Position numbers and translations under genes: made by a program. Positions 16,891 through 26,177 of a DNA stretch of 52,476 nucleotides are shown here, one piece after another (position 1 is the stretch's first letter; each line of letters begins with the position of its first letter). The notes under the pieces are model-generated. The model saw nothing but the letters and a program-made list of their open reading frames with translations, ran no database searches and was not told the origin of the DNA. The stretch comes from Candidatus Oscillibacter excrementigallinarum (GTDB lineage: Bacteria > Bacillota > Clostridia > Oscillospirales > Oscillospiraceae): NCBI GenBank assembly GCA_019118245.1, contig DWZJ01000001.1, positions 1 to 52,476 of the forward strand. The letters run 5' to 3'.

Positions 16891-17850
16891 ATGATTTCTC
16901 ACGGCAAGGACATCAAGGTGTTTTCCGGCAACGCGAATCCGAAGCTGGCGGAGGAGATCTGCAAATTGATGGGGACCAAACTGGGCGAAGCGGAGGTCGG
17001 CACCTTCTCCGACGGGGAGATCTTCGTCTCCCTGTATGAGACGGTGCGCGGCAGCGACGTGTTCGTGGTCCAGTCCACCTGCACCCCGGTGAACAACAAT
17101 CTCATGGAACTGCTCATCATGATCGACGCGCTCAAGCGCGCCTCCGCCGGCCGCATCACCGCCGTCATCCCCTACTACGGGTATGCCCGGCAGGACCGGA
17201 AGGCCAAGGCCCGGGATCCCATCACCGCCAAGCTGGTGGCCAACATGCTCACCGCCGCCGGCGCGGACCGGGTGCTGACCATGGACCTTCACGCCTCCCA
17301 GATCCAGGGCTTCTTCGACATCCCCGTGGACAATCTGGCGGGCAACCCCATCTTCGTGGACTACTACGCCAAGAAATTCGGAGAGGGCTGCGAGAACATG
17401 ATGGTGGTCTCTCCCGACGTGGGTTCCGTTGCCCGGGCCCGTGCCTTTGCCCAGAAGCTGCACATGAATCTGGCCATCGTGGACAAGCGGCGGCAGAAGG
17501 CCAACAGCTGCGAGGTCATGAACGTCATCGGTGACGTGCGGGACAAGGACTGCATCCTGTTTGACGACATGGTGGACACCGGCGGCTCTCTGTGCAACGC
17601 CGCCAAGGCCCTGGTGGAAGTAGGCGGCGCCAAGAGCGTCCACGCCTGCGCCTCCCACGGCGTGCTGTCCGGCCCCGCCATCGAGCGGATCAACGACAGC
17701 GTCATCACCGAGCTGGCGTTGCTGGACACCATCCCGGCCATTGACCCCAAAAAGAGCGACAAGATCAAGTACCTGCAGGTGGCCCCCATGTTCGCCGAGG
17801 CCATCGAGCGCATCTATCAGGAGGTCTCCATCTCCAAGCTGTTCCGGTAA
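16891..17850 (+). CDS. prs: Ribose-phosphate pyrophosphokinase
   Basis: 319 residues, class I PRPP synthetase. It makes PRPP from ribose 5-phosphate and ATP for nucleotide, His and Trp synthesis. Visible are the start KVFSGNANPKLAEEI, the ATP-binding loop with FSDGE, the flexible loop IPYYGYARQDRK, the MDLHASQIQGFFDIPVDNL region and the PRPP-binding motif DDMVDTGGSL. The ATG follows GAAAGAGGG with good spacing. It lies between the glmU-like gene and pth, a widespread Firmicute order. Confidence 0.98.
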   Translation: MISHGKDIKVFSGNANPKLAEEICKLMGTKLGEAEVGTFSDGEIFVSLYETVRGSDVFVVQSTCTPVNNNLMELLIMIDALKRASAGRITAVIPYYGYARQDRKAKARDPITAKLVANMLTAAGADRVLTMDLHASQIQGFFDIPVDNLAGNPIFVDYYAKKFGEGCENMMVVSPDVGSVARARAFAQKLHMNLAIVDKRRQKANSCEVMNVIGDVRDKDCILFDDMVDTGGSLCNAAKALVEVGGAKSVHACASHGVLSGPAIERINDSVITELALLDTIPAIDPKKSDKIKYLQVAPMFAEAIERIYQEVSISKLFR

Positions 17851-17895
17851 GGAACGGCATTTCCAAGCATCAAGTGTGTGTCTATATAGACTGGT

Positions 17896-17925
17896 CAAGG
17901 CGGGGAAGGTCACTTTCCCGCCTTG
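17896..17925 (+). promoter_or_regulatory. Hairpin in the prs-pth gap
   Basis: 13-bp stem with one G-T pair (17896-17908 with 17913-17925), loop GTCA, no T-run. It ends about 12 bases before the pth ribosome site, so it may tune pth translation or processing. Confidence 0.45.
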
Positions 17926-17950
17926 GCTGACGTTGCAAAGGAGTTTTTTT

Positions 17951-18538
17951 ATGCTGTCAGGAGCGAGATCCGCCGCCGTGGACTGGCTGGTGGTGGGCCT
18001 GGGCAATCCCGGGGCCAAGTATGAGCACACCCGCCACAACATGGGCTTTCTCACCGTGGATCTGTTGGCGGAGCAGGCGGGCGCGAAGCTGAACAAGGTG
18101 AAGTTCAAGTCCGCATATAACATCCTGCGCTTTGCCGGGGCCAAGTGCCTGGTGATGAAGCCCCAGACGTATATGAACCTCTCCGGCGAGGCGGTGCGGG
18201 AGGCGGCGCAGTTTTACAAGATCTCCGCCGACCATGTGCTGGTGATCTATGACGATGTGTCACTGCCGGTTGGGAAGATCCGGGTGCGGCCCACCGGCTC
18301 CGCCGGCGGCCACAACGGCATCAAGAACATCATCGCCCACCTGGGGACCCAGGACTTCCCCCGGATCAAGATCGGCACCGGCGCGCCGGGGGAGGGGGGC
18401 GATATGATCGACTGGGTCATCGGCGTGCCCTCCCAGGCGGAGCGGAAGGTGCTGGTGGAGAGCTTCCAGCGGGCCATCGAGGCGGCGGAGTGCATCATTG
18501 CACATGGGTGCCAGAAGGCGATGAATGATTTCAACTGA
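17951..18538 (+). CDS. pth: Peptidyl-tRNA hydrolase
   Basis: 195 residues, usual Pth length. It releases peptides from peptidyl-tRNA that drops off ribosomes. Family motifs are VVGLGNPGAKYEHTRHNMGF (with the catalytic His of RHNMG), MKPQTYMNLSGE (Asn), YDDVSLPVGKIRVR and GSAGGHNGIKNI. The ATG at 17951 follows AAAGGAG. It is 100 bases after prs and probably cotranscribed. In many Firmicutes mfd follows directly; here a 1.16 kb gene-free stretch intervenes. Confidence 0.97.
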   Translation: MLSGARSAAVDWLVVGLGNPGAKYEHTRHNMGFLTVDLLAEQAGAKLNKVKFKSAYNILRFAGAKCLVMKPQTYMNLSGEAVREAAQFYKISADHVLVIYDDVSLPVGKIRVRPTGSAGGHNGIKNIIAHLGTQDFPRIKIGTGAPGEGGDMIDWVIGVPSQAERKVLVESFQRAIEAAECIIAHGCQKAMNDFN

Positions 18539-18604
18539 ATAGAGGAGTGCGTCCCATTGGACGTGGGATGGCAGCCATGCTGATGGCTGAGCAGATGCGC
18601 CCCC

Positions 18605-18636
18605 CATTTTCTTTTTGAGACATCAAAAAGAAAATG
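18605..18636 (+). terminator. Perfect 14-bp A/T-rich hairpin after pth
   Basis: CATTTTCTTTTTGA pairs with TCAAAAAGAAAATG around loop GACA. It lies 67 bases after the pth stop. It may end the glmU-prs-pth transcript, though no T-run follows. Confidence 0.4.
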
Positions 18637-18890
18637 CGCCGCGCCCGGTGGAAAAGAAAAAATGTTCGGCGCAAACTTGCACGTTCGTGCAAGTTTGCTT
18701 AAATACGAGAGTCGGCGTGAGATGGTGCCTGCGGGTTTGCGGAGACTGTCCGACGGGCGCGGCGGGGTACCGCAGAGACTTGGCAGTTGATTCCCGCGGC
18801 GCGGGTGCCGACGAGACTCGGGGTGCAAGGACGCATTTGATCAGCACTTCTTTCCGCGCGTTCCGCTTCGCTACGCGCTCCCTTGGCGGG

Positions 18891-19038
18891 CGTAGGGGCC
18901 TGTGCTTTCGGGCCGATGAGGGCATCGGCCCCTACAACTTGGCTTGTCGCCCTCTCAAAGGCCGACACACAGGTTGACCCCTACGAAAGAACTGGTAGCT
19001 TACCACTTCCCCGTAGGGGCGGATGCCCTCATCCGCCC
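18891..19038. repeat. GTAGGGG palindrome cluster
   Basis: Four copies of GTAGGGG or its complement (18892-18898, 18929-18935, 18978-18984, 19013-19019) frame two hairpins: GGCCGATG-AGGG-CATCGGCC (18911-18930) and GGGCGGATG-CCCT-CATCCGCCC (19017-19038). The two loops, AGGG and CCCT, are complementary, so the second unit is close to an inverted copy of the first. The type is typical of small interspersed palindromes. Confidence 0.65.
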
Positions 19039-19702
19039 GTTGTACCAATTTCCGCGAGGGGCGGCCAGCGGCAGCGAAAAGAGAAGCTGGTCAATGCGAT
19101 GACCACCCCGACGAGGTCGGCACCATCCGCCACGGGACGGCAGCATCGACTTCGCAGAAGACCCAAGCGTGCCCGAAGGCAAGCCCAAATCGGAGCAGGC
19201 ACCGATCCGCCGACCCCCGTCGCGCGGAGGGCCACTGCACCGGAGCGCGCCTAAGCGGCCTTTTCTTTTGGACCGTGCAATTGCGCAGCCGTTGGCGGCT
19301 TTGCCGCTTACGGAGGCGGCATACCCCTTGCGGGTACGGCCCGTTTTCTTTTCGGCCAAGACCGAAAGGGGCCCCCGCCGCGCCCCGCGCGGTGGGGAGA
19401 GGAGGAGCGCCCAAGCCCACGAAGTGAGCGCGGAAGTGCCCTTGGGGTGCAAGGGAGCGGGCGCAGTTTTCGCCGCAGGCGGAAACGGAGCTTAGCGGAC
19501 TTTGCGACGACGACAATGGGGGGTGCATCCCGCTGGACAAGCCCCCTGCGGGAGCAGGACATCCCCCGGCTATCGGGCAAAAAACGCAATATCTCCGCAT
19601 AAGATCAAACAGCTCCGGGGCTGCCCCGCCCCCAAGGGCGGAGTAGGCCCGTTTCCCGCTGTATTTTCCATAATTTTACATTTAATTGAGAGCAGGCACG
19701 AT

Positions 19703-22700
19703 ATGGAACAGTTTCTCAGACAATTACAGACCATCCCCGAGGTGGCGGAGCTGATCCGCCGGGTGGAGGACGGCGGCTGCCCGGCGGCGGTCAGCGGCCT
19801 CCAGCCGGTGCAGCGGGCCTGCGTGGGGGCGGCGGTGGCCGCCGGGACCGGCCGGCCGGCGGTGTTCCTCTGCGGGGACGAGCGGGAGGTCCAGGTCCTC
19901 TCCACAGACCTGGAGACCCTGACAGGCAAGCACCCCGTGACCCTGCTGGGCCGGGAGTGGCAGTTCCGCCCCGGGGCTGTGGGCTCCCGGGACTGGGAGC
20001 GGAGCCGTCTGGCGGCTTTGTATGCCCTGGCCCAGGGGGAGGCTTCTGTGGTGGTGGCCACGGCGGACGGTCTGATGGCCCGGACGCTGCCGCCGGAGAC
20101 CCTGCGGTCCCTGGCCCTGACCCTGGAAGTGGGGGAACAGGCAGACCTGGGACAGCTGACGGAGCGGCTGCTGTCCGCCGGGTACACCCGGTGCGAGCAG
20201 GTGGAGGGCGTGGGCCAGTTCGCCCTGCGGGGCGGCATCCTGGACGTGTTCTCCCCCCTGATGGACCAGCCGGTGCGGTGCGAGTTCTTTGATGACGAGA
20301 TCGACTCCATGGGTGCCTTTGACCCCGGCACCCAGCGGCGGACCCGGAACGTGTCCTCCGCCCGGATCCTGCCGGCGGCGGAGGTGCTGCCCCACTGCGC
20401 CCCCGGCGGCCTGACAGGTCTTGCGGAGGCCCTCGCCGCCCTGGCGGAGAAGCTGGCGAAAAAGCAGAAGACGGAGGCCATCGTCCAAACCTTGCGGGAG
20501 GACGCGGAGCGGCTCCGCAGCGGCGCTTCCCTGGGGGCGGCAGACCGGTATCTGGCGGCCATCTATCCGGACGTCACCGCCGGAGTCCACTATCTGCCAA
20601 CCAACGCGGTGGTGTTTTTCAGCGAGAGCGGCCGGGTGGACGAGCGGGTGAAGAACACGGTCCTCCAGCAGAAGCAGGACGTGGAGGCGCTGCTGTCCGC
20701 CGGGGTGCTGGCGGGGGACTACGCCCATCTGATCCTCACCGCCGAGGAGCTGTACGGCGCTCTGGAGGAGTTCCCCGTGATCCTGGAGGACTCCCTGCCC
20801 ACCTCCCGGCACCCCCTGCGGCCCCGGGGCCTCCTGACCATGAACGCCAAGCAGCTCAGCTCTTACGGCGGCAGTCTGGAGACCGCCGTCACGGATCTGG
20901 AGCACTACCGGCAGAATGGCAGCGCGGTGCTGGTGCTCTGCGGCGGAGAGACCCGGGCGAAGAACCTCCACCGGCTGCTGGAAGAGAAGGGCATCCCGGC
21001 CACCCTGGACCTGAACGGCTCTGCCATGCCCGCCGCCGGAGAGGTGCGCCTCTCTCTGGGGGCCCTGTCCGCCGGCAGCGAGTGGCCGTCCCTGAAGCTG
21101 GCGGTGTTGACGGAGGGCCAGCTGACCGCCTCCGCGGCCCGGAAGCGCCAGCGGGTGAAGAAGGACTCCAACCGGCAGAAGCTCCAGTCCTACACGGACC
21201 TGTCGCCGGGGGACCTGGTGGTCCATGAGCACCACGGCGTGGGTCGGTTCGCTGGCATCCAGCGGATGCCGGTGGACGGCGTGGAGAAGGACTATATCAA
21301 GATCGACTACGCCGGGGGCGACTGCTTGTACGTCCCCGTCACCCAGCTGGACTTGGTGAGCAAGTATATCGGCGGGGGAGAGGACACCGAGCGCACCAAG
21401 CTCAACAAGCTGGGCGGTGCCGAGTGGACCCGCCAGAAGGCCAAGGCCAAAAAGGCCGCCAAGGACCTGGCCAAGGGCCTCATCGCCCTGTACGCCGAGC
21501 GGCAGAAGCGGCCGGGCTTTGCCTTCTCGCCGGACTCCCCCTGGCAGCGGGAGTTCGAGGAGGCCTTCGACTACGCCGAGACCGACGACCAGCTGCGGTG
21601 CATCGCGGAGATCAAGGCGGACATGGAGAAGCCCCGGCCCATGGACCGGCTGCTGTGCGGCGACGTGGGCTACGGCAAGACGGAGGTGGCCCTCCGGGCG
21701 GTGATGAAGTGCATCCTGGACGGGAAGCAGGCCGCCATCCTGGTGCCCACCACTGTCCTGGCCCAGCAGCACTATGCCACCGCCGTCAGCCGGTTCCGGG
21801 ACTTCCCGGTGAAGATCGAGGTGCTGTCCCGCTTCACCCCCGCCAAGGAGCAGAAACGGATCCTGGAGGCCGCCAAAAGCGGCGGCGTGGACCTGCTGAT
21901 CGGCACCCACAAATTATTGCAGAAGAACATGGCCTTCCACGACCTGGGCCTGCTGGTGATCGACGAGGAGCAGCGGTTCGGCGTCACCCACAAGGAGCGT
22001 CTGAAGGAGATGAGCCGCCAGGTGGACGTGCTGACCCTCTCCGCCACCCCCATCCCCCGGACGCTGAACATGGCCCTCTCGGGCCTGCGGGACATGTCCA
22101 CGCTGGAAGAGCCCCCGGCGGACCGTCAGCCGGTGCAGACCTATGTGCTGGAGCACGACTGGGCCATCCTGGAGGACGCCGTCCGCCGGGAGCTGGGCCG
22201 GGGCGGCCAGGTGTACTACCTCCACAACCGGGTGGAGAGCATTGACACCACCGCCTCCCGGCTTCAGAAGATGCTGGGGCCGGAGGTCCGCATCGTCACC
22301 GGCCATGGCAAGATGACTGAGCAGGAGCTGTCCTCCGTCATGCAGGCCATGGTGGACGGGGAGGCGGACATCATGGTGTGCACCACCATCATCGAGACCG
22401 GCATCGACATCCCCAACGTCAACACCCTCATCATCGAGGATGCGGACAAGATGGGCCTGGCCCAGCTGCACCAGATCCGGGGCCGCATCGGCCGCAGCGC
22501 CCGGCGGGCCTACGCCTACCTCACCTACCGCCGGGGCAAGGTGCTCCAGGAGACCGCCGCCAAGCGGCTGGCGGCCATCCGGGAGTATGTGGAGTTCGGC
22601 TCCGGCTTCAAGATCGCCATGCGGGACCTGGAGATCCGGGGCGCCGGCAACCTGCTGGGGCCGGAGCAGTCCGGGTATCTGATGAGCGTGGGCTACGACC

Positions 22701-23233
22701 TGTACCTGAAGCTGCTGGAGGAAGCGGTGCTGGAGGAGCGGGGCGAGGAGAAGCGGATCGAGACGGAGTGCGCCGCCGACCTGACGGTGAACGCCCATAT
22801 CCCGGACCGGTATGTGCCCTCGGCGGAGCAGCGGATGGACCTGTACCGCCGCATCGCCGCCATCCGCACGGACGAGGACGCCTCGGACCTGCTGGACGAG
22901 ATGCTGGATCGCTACGGCGAGGCGCCGAGATCCGTGCTGGCCCTGCTGGACGTGGCGCTGCTGCGCTCCGCCGCGGCCAAGGCCGGGATCTCCGACATCT
23001 CCCAGAAGGGCAGCGTCCTGCGGCTGCAGCTGGGGGTGTTCCATCCCCAGGCCCTGGTGGCGGTGTGCGGCCAGGCCAAGTACCGCCAGCGGCTGACCCT
23101 TGCGGCGGGGGAGGTGCCCGCCCTGTCCCTGAAGCTGAGGCCCGGCGAGGACGTGTTGGAGGCCGCCCGGACCCTGGTGGAGGATCTGAGACTAGCCACA
23201 GAGGAGGTCTCCGCCCCGCCGCCCGCGCCGTGA
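19703..23233 (+). CDS. mfd: Transcription-repair coupling factor
   Basis: 1176 residues, standard size. Mfd removes RNA polymerase stalled at lesions and recruits UvrA. In order: the N-terminal UvrB-like module (from IPEVAELIRRVEDG), the RNA polymerase interaction domain (YTDLSPGDLVVHEHHGVGRFAGI), the RecG-type SF2 translocase with Walker A GDVGYGKTEVALRA, DEEQ box DEEQRFGVTHKE and SATPIPRTLNMAL, the TRG motif region (GIDIPNVNTLIIEDADKMGLAQL, QIRGRIGRS), and the C-terminal UvrA-masking domain. The open frame starts earlier, at 19502, but the ATG at 19703 gives the family N-terminus; its ribosome site (GAGAGCAGG) is weak. The PrsA-like lipoprotein gene follows. Confidence 0.96.
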   Translation: MEQFLRQLQTIPEVAELIRRVEDGGCPAAVSGLQPVQRACVGAAVAAGTGRPAVFLCGDEREVQVLSTDLETLTGKHPVTLLGREWQFRPGAVGSRDWERSRLAALYALAQGEASVVVATADGLMARTLPPETLRSLALTLEVGEQADLGQLTERLLSAGYTRCEQVEGVGQFALRGGILDVFSPLMDQPVRCEFFDDEIDSMGAFDPGTQRRTRNVSSARILPAAEVLPHCAPGGLTGLAEALAALAEKLAKKQKTEAIVQTLREDAERLRSGASLGAADRYLAAIYPDVTAGVHYLPTNAVVFFSESGRVDERVKNTVLQQKQDVEALLSAGVLAGDYAHLILTAEELYGALEEFPVILEDSLPTSRHPLRPRGLLTMNAKQLSSYGGSLETAVTDLEHYRQNGSAVLVLCGGETRAKNLHRLLEEKGIPATLDLNGSAMPAAGEVRLSLGALSAGSEWPSLKLAVLTEGQLTASAARKRQRVKKDSNRQKLQSYTDLSPGDLVVHEHHGVGRFAGIQRMPVDGVEKDYIKIDYAGGDCLYVPVTQLDLVSKYIGGGEDTERTKLNKLGGAEWTRQKAKAKKAAKDLAKGLIALYAERQKRPGFAFSPDSPWQREFEEAFDYAETDDQLRCIAEIKADMEKPRPMDRLLCGDVGYGKTEVALRAVMKCILDGKQAAILVPTTVLAQQHYATAVSRFRDFPVKIEVLSRFTPAKEQKRILEAAKSGGVDLLIGTHKLLQKNMAFHDLGLLVIDEEQRFGVTHKERLKEMSRQVDVLTLSATPIPRTLNMALSGLRDMSTLEEPPADRQPVQTYVLEHDWAILEDAVRRELGRGGQVYYLHNRVESIDTTASRLQKMLGPEVRIVTGHGKMTEQELSSVMQAMVDGEADIMVCTTIIETGIDIPNVNTLIIEDADKMGLAQLHQIRGRIGRSARRAYAYLTYRRGKVLQETAAKRLAAIREYVEFGSGFKIAMRDLEIRGAGNLLGPEQSGYLMSVGYDLYLKLLEEAVLEERGEEKRIETECAADLTVNAHIPDRYVPSAEQRMDLYRRIAAIRTDEDASDLLDEMLDRYGEAPRSVLALLDVALLRSAAAKAGISDISQKGSVLRLQLGVFHPQALVAVCGQAKYRQRLTLAAGEVPALSLKLRPGEDVLEAARTLVEDLRLATEEVSAPPPAP

Positions 23234-23253
23234 CCCGTTGTCATAGTTTTCCG

Positions 23254-23316
23254 CAGCCCCGCATAGGATGGAGCCGGTGGGACGTCCCTCCGGCCAGTCC
23301 CGTGCGGGGCGTTTTC
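23254..23316 (+). terminator. Possible terminator between mfd and the lipoprotein gene
   Basis: GCCCCGCA and TGCGGGGC enclose a second GC-rich palindrome and are followed by GTTTTC. The large loop makes it a weaker candidate. Confidence 0.45.
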
Positions 23317-23351
23317 ATCTCATCTGGGAAAACGGACAAAGGAGAACTGCA

Positions 23352-24431
23352 ATGAAACGAACCTTGGCGCTTTGCTTGACACTGGCCGCCGCCCTGACGC
23401 TGACTGCCTGCGGCGGCGGTCCCCAGGAGGAGGGCCTGTTTTATCAGGCCTCCGGCATCCGGCCGGACGCGGTGCTGCTGTCCGTGAACAGCCGGGACGT
23501 GACCGCCCAGCGCTATCTCTACTGGCTGGCCTACGCCTGTGACTATATCGCCGAATACTATGACAGTGGAGACGGCATCCAATGGGCCGACACCGTCTCC
23601 GGCCAGAGCCTGGAGGACTATGCCATGGACCGGGCGCTCCAGAGCGCCGCCCTCTACGCCACGGTGGAGAGCTGGGCGGAGGACTACGGCTGCACGATCA
23701 CCCAGGAGGACCGGGACGCCATGGACCGGGAATGGGCCGCCCGGGTGGCCCAGTACGGCGGGGAGGATGCCTATCTGGCCGTCCTGGCCCCCATGGGACT
23801 GGACCGGGCCGGGGCGGAGGCCATCTCGGCGGACTACTATCTCTACAAGCACCTGTACGACCTCTACGCCACCGAGGGGAGTGAATTGGCTCCCGCGGAG
23901 CGGGATCTGGAGACCTTTGCCCAGGAGCAGGGTTACCTCACCGTGGACCACATCTGGATCTCCACCGCTGCGGCGGATCCGGCGGACCCGGAGGCCGTGG
24001 CCGCCTGCCGGGCCCGGGCGGAGGAGGCCTTTTCCAAGCTCAACGGCAGCGCCGACCCCGTCCACGACTTCGCCGTTCTGGCGGAGACCTACAGCGACGA
24101 GCCCAACCGGGACCAGCACCCGGACGGCTACACCTTCACCGCTGGGGACGGCACCCTGCCCGCCGCCTGCGAGGAGGCGGCCATGATCCTGGAGGAGGGC
24201 CAGTTCAGCGGCGTGGTGGAAGCGGAGGACGGATTCTATCTGCTGCTTCGCAAGCCAGTGGACCTGGACGCCGTAGCCCCGGACTATTTTGACGCCCTGC
24301 TCCAGGCCGGGGCGGAGAGCGCGGAGATCTCCACCACCCGCGCCTACGACACCCTGGACGTCAGCAGCTTTTACGCGGCCCTGACCGAGGCCCGGGCGGA
24401 GCTGTCCCCCTCCGGCACAGAGGCGGCCTGA
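23352..24431 (+). CDS. Lipoprotein with PpiC/SurA-type foldase domain
   Basis: 359 residues. A lipoprotein signal with lipobox LTLTAC is at residues 1-18, so the protein is tethered to the outside of the membrane. The N-terminal helical SurA_N-like part (residues about 30-190) precedes a parvulin-type region about 195-300 (YLTVDHIWIST..., FAVLAETYSDEP..., GYTFTAGDGTLPAACEEAAMILEEGQFSGVVEAEDGFYLLL). This matches PrsA-like peptidyl-prolyl isomerases that help fold secreted proteins. The domain is somewhat degenerate, so isomerase activity is not certain. The ATG at 23352 follows AAAGGAG; the open frame before it lacks a signal peptide at its start. A foldase directly after mfd is common in clostridia. 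Confidence 0.82.
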   Translation: MKRTLALCLTLAAALTLTACGGGPQEEGLFYQASGIRPDAVLLSVNSRDVTAQRYLYWLAYACDYIAEYYDSGDGIQWADTVSGQSLEDYAMDRALQSAALYATVESWAEDYGCTITQEDRDAMDREWAARVAQYGGEDAYLAVLAPMGLDRAGAEAISADYYLYKHLYDLYATEGSELAPAERDLETFAQEQGYLTVDHIWISTAAADPADPEAVAACRARAEEAFSKLNGSADPVHDFAVLAETYSDEPNRDQHPDGYTFTAGDGTLPAACEEAAMILEEGQFSGVVEAEDGFYLLLRKPVDLDAVAPDYFDALLQAGAESAEISTTRAYDTLDVSSFYAALTEARAELSPSGTEAA

Positions 24432-24525
24432 TGCTGGAGATTCCTTCCAGCTTTGGCAAAATGACGAAATTATACGGGATTTTGATAAAGTTTTAACAAA
24501 TTTTGAGATTTCACAGAAATTTGCA

Positions 24526-24554
24526 TTGACGGAGGCTGGAAAACCCACTATAAT
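24526..24554 (+). promoter_or_regulatory. Near-perfect sigma-A promoter of the thiolase gene
   Basis: TTGACG (24526-24531), 17-base spacer, TATAAT (24549-24554). The 5' leader of about 165 bases contains TTGTCAAAA (24588-24596) and TTTTGACAA (24616-24624), which can pair. Confidence 0.88.
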
Positions 24555-24727
24555 CAAGTCAGCAAGCGGGTTGGTGCAAGAGGGCTTGTCAAAAAATTAG
24601 CAATCCTGTTTTTCTTTTGACAAACCCCGGTGCCTTCCCTTGACTTGTGTCCGGCATCTGCGGCAGTGCCTGGCGGACCGCCGTCAGGGCTGTCAAACCC
24701 ATAATTTTGAAAAAACGGAGGAAGATC

Positions 24728-25987
24728 ATGAAAGAGCTCTATGTTGTGAATTGCTGCAGAACTGCAATCGGTTCCTTTGGCGGGAGCCTGAAGGACGTCC
24801 CCGCCACCGAGATGGGCGCCATCGTCGTCAAGGAAGCTCTGAACCGCGCCGGCGTGAAGCCCGAGCAGGTGGATGAGGTCATGTTCGGCTGCATCCTGAC
24901 CGCCGCCCAGGGCCAGAACGTGGCCCGCCAGGTCTCCATCAAGGCCGGCATTCCTTTTTCTGTTCCCGCCTATACCGTCGGCATGGTCTGCGGTTCCGGC
25001 ATGAAGTCCATGATCGAAGGCGCCCGCTCCATCCTGGCCGGCGACGCCGACGTGATCGTCTGCGGCGGCACCGAGAACATGAGCGCCGCTCCCTACGCCC
25101 TGCCCACCGGCCGTTACGGCGCCCGGATGGGTCACACCCAGATGCTGGACACCATGATCAAGGACGGCCTGTGGGACGCCTATAACAACTACCACATGGG
25201 CACCACCGCCGAGAACATCGCCGACGTGTGGGGCATCACCCGTCAGGAGATGGACGAGTTCGCTGCCTCCTCCCAGCAGAAGGCCTGCGCCGCCCGCGAC
25301 TCCGGCCGGTTCGACGATGAGATCGTGTCCGTCCCCGTGAAGGTCAAGAAGCAGATCGTGGAGTTCAACCGCGACGAGTATCCCAAGGAGGGCGTGACCA
25401 CCGAGAGCATCGCCAAGCTGCGCGGCGCCTTCCCCGTGGGTCCCGAGGGCGTGGAGGATGAGATCGTCCACACCTTTGAGCCCACCGAGGTCCATGAGGC
25501 CGACGCCCGCAAGCACGAGCAGCGGGTCACCGCCGCCAACGCCTCCGGCATCAACGACGGCGCTGCCGCCATCGTGCTGGCCTCCGGCGAGGCGGTGGAG
25601 AAGTACGGCCTGAAGCCCATGGCCAAGCTGATCGGCTGGGGCCAGGGCGGCGTGGATCCCAAGGTCATGGGCGTTGGCCCCGTGGTTGCCTCCCGCAACG
25701 CCATGGCCAAGGCCGGCGTGACCATCGACGACATCGACCTGGTGGAGGCCAACGAGGCGTTCGCCGCCCAGTCCATCGCCGTGGCCCGCGAGCTGCACTT
25801 TGACCTGAGCAAGGTCAACGTCAACGGCGGCGCCATCGCTCTGGGCCACCCCGTGGGTGCCTCCGGCGCCCGCATCATCGTCACCCTGCTGCACGAGATG
25901 CAGAAGCGGCCCGAGGCCAAGAAGGGCCTGGCCACCCTGTGCATCGGCGGCGGCATGGGCACCGCGGTCGTGTTCGAGAAGTGCTGA
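24728..25987 (+). CDS. thlA: Acetyl-CoA C-acetyltransferase (thiolase)
   Basis: 419 residues; typical thiolases of this type have about 392. It condenses two acetyl-CoA to acetoacetyl-CoA, the entry to butyrate synthesis, or runs in reverse. The nucleophile Cys88 lies in GMVCGSGMKS. NEAFAAQ, GHPVGASGAR (His) and the second Cys in CIGGGMGTA are all present. The extra length is an insertion at residues about 236-266, just before NASGINDGAA. The ATG at 24728 has GGAGGAAG upstream. Arg codons are mostly CGC here while neighbours favour CGG, which with the strong promoter points to high expression. No other butyrate-pathway gene is in the window, and a terminator follows. Confidence 0.95.
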   Translation: MKELYVVNCCRTAIGSFGGSLKDVPATEMGAIVVKEALNRAGVKPEQVDEVMFGCILTAAQGQNVARQVSIKAGIPFSVPAYTVGMVCGSGMKSMIEGARSILAGDADVIVCGGTENMSAAPYALPTGRYGARMGHTQMLDTMIKDGLWDAYNNYHMGTTAENIADVWGITRQEMDEFAASSQQKACAARDSGRFDDEIVSVPVKVKKQIVEFNRDEYPKEGVTTESIAKLRGAFPVGPEGVEDEIVHTFEPTEVHEADARKHEQRVTAANASGINDGAAAIVLASGEAVEKYGLKPMAKLIGWGQGGVDPKVMGVGPVVASRNAMAKAGVTIDDIDLVEANEAFAAQSIAVARELHFDLSKVNVNGGAIALGHPVGASGARIIVTLLHEMQKRPEAKKGLATLCIGGGMGTAVVFEKC

Positions 25988-26031
25988 TCCGCAATCATCC
26001 AGTGGGGCTTCGGCCCCGCCGGATGTGAAAA

Positions 26032-26068
26032 GGGCGTCCCCGATTCGTTCGGGGGCGCCTCTTTTTTT
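26032..26068 (+). terminator. Terminator of the thiolase gene
   Basis: GC-rich stem (26032-26043 with 26049-26060), small T-rich loop, followed by CTTTTTTT. Confidence 0.92.
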
Positions 26069-26081
26069 GCGCCGGGGCCCG

Positions 26082-26116
26082 GCCTGGTTTTATCGGGGAA
26101 CCCGATAAAACCAGGC
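26082..26116. terminator. Second hairpin between convergent thlA and trxA
   Basis: Perfect 16-bp stem (26082-26097 with 26101-26116), loop GAA. No T-run on the trxA side. It may end or protect the trxA transcript. Confidence 0.5.
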
Positions 26117-26177
26117 TGGCGGTTGATAACCGCTCCTACGGGTCCTACCAGTCCCCGTCCCATGCGGGACAATCCCA

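Larger units (their letters stand above)
18539..19702. other. 1.16 kb gene-free repeat island between pth and mfd
   Basis: No open frame here resembles a known protein, none has a credible start, and several overlap on both strands. The stretch is dense in palindromes: a perfect 14-bp A/T stem (18605-18618 with 18623-18636), a 12-bp stem (18671-18682 with 18687-18698), and GTAGGGG boxes around two related hairpins. Much of the rest is GC-rich stem-like sequence (for example 19290-19330 and 19450-19490). No promoter before mfd was clear. It could be decayed mobile DNA or a block of repeat elements; nothing shows it is a functional RNA. Confidence 0.65.

Noticed and set aside
18615..19600. Several 80-170 codon frames on both strands between pth and mfd
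   Set aside because: They overlap each other, follow palindromic repeats, have Arg/Ala/Pro-rich composition and lack ribosome sites.
24588..24624. TTGTCAAAA...TTTTGACAA in the thiolase leader as a Rex redox operator
   Set aside because: The arms are about 19 bases apart and do not match the TTGTTAA-N4-TTAACAA consensus; a leader hairpin is more likely.
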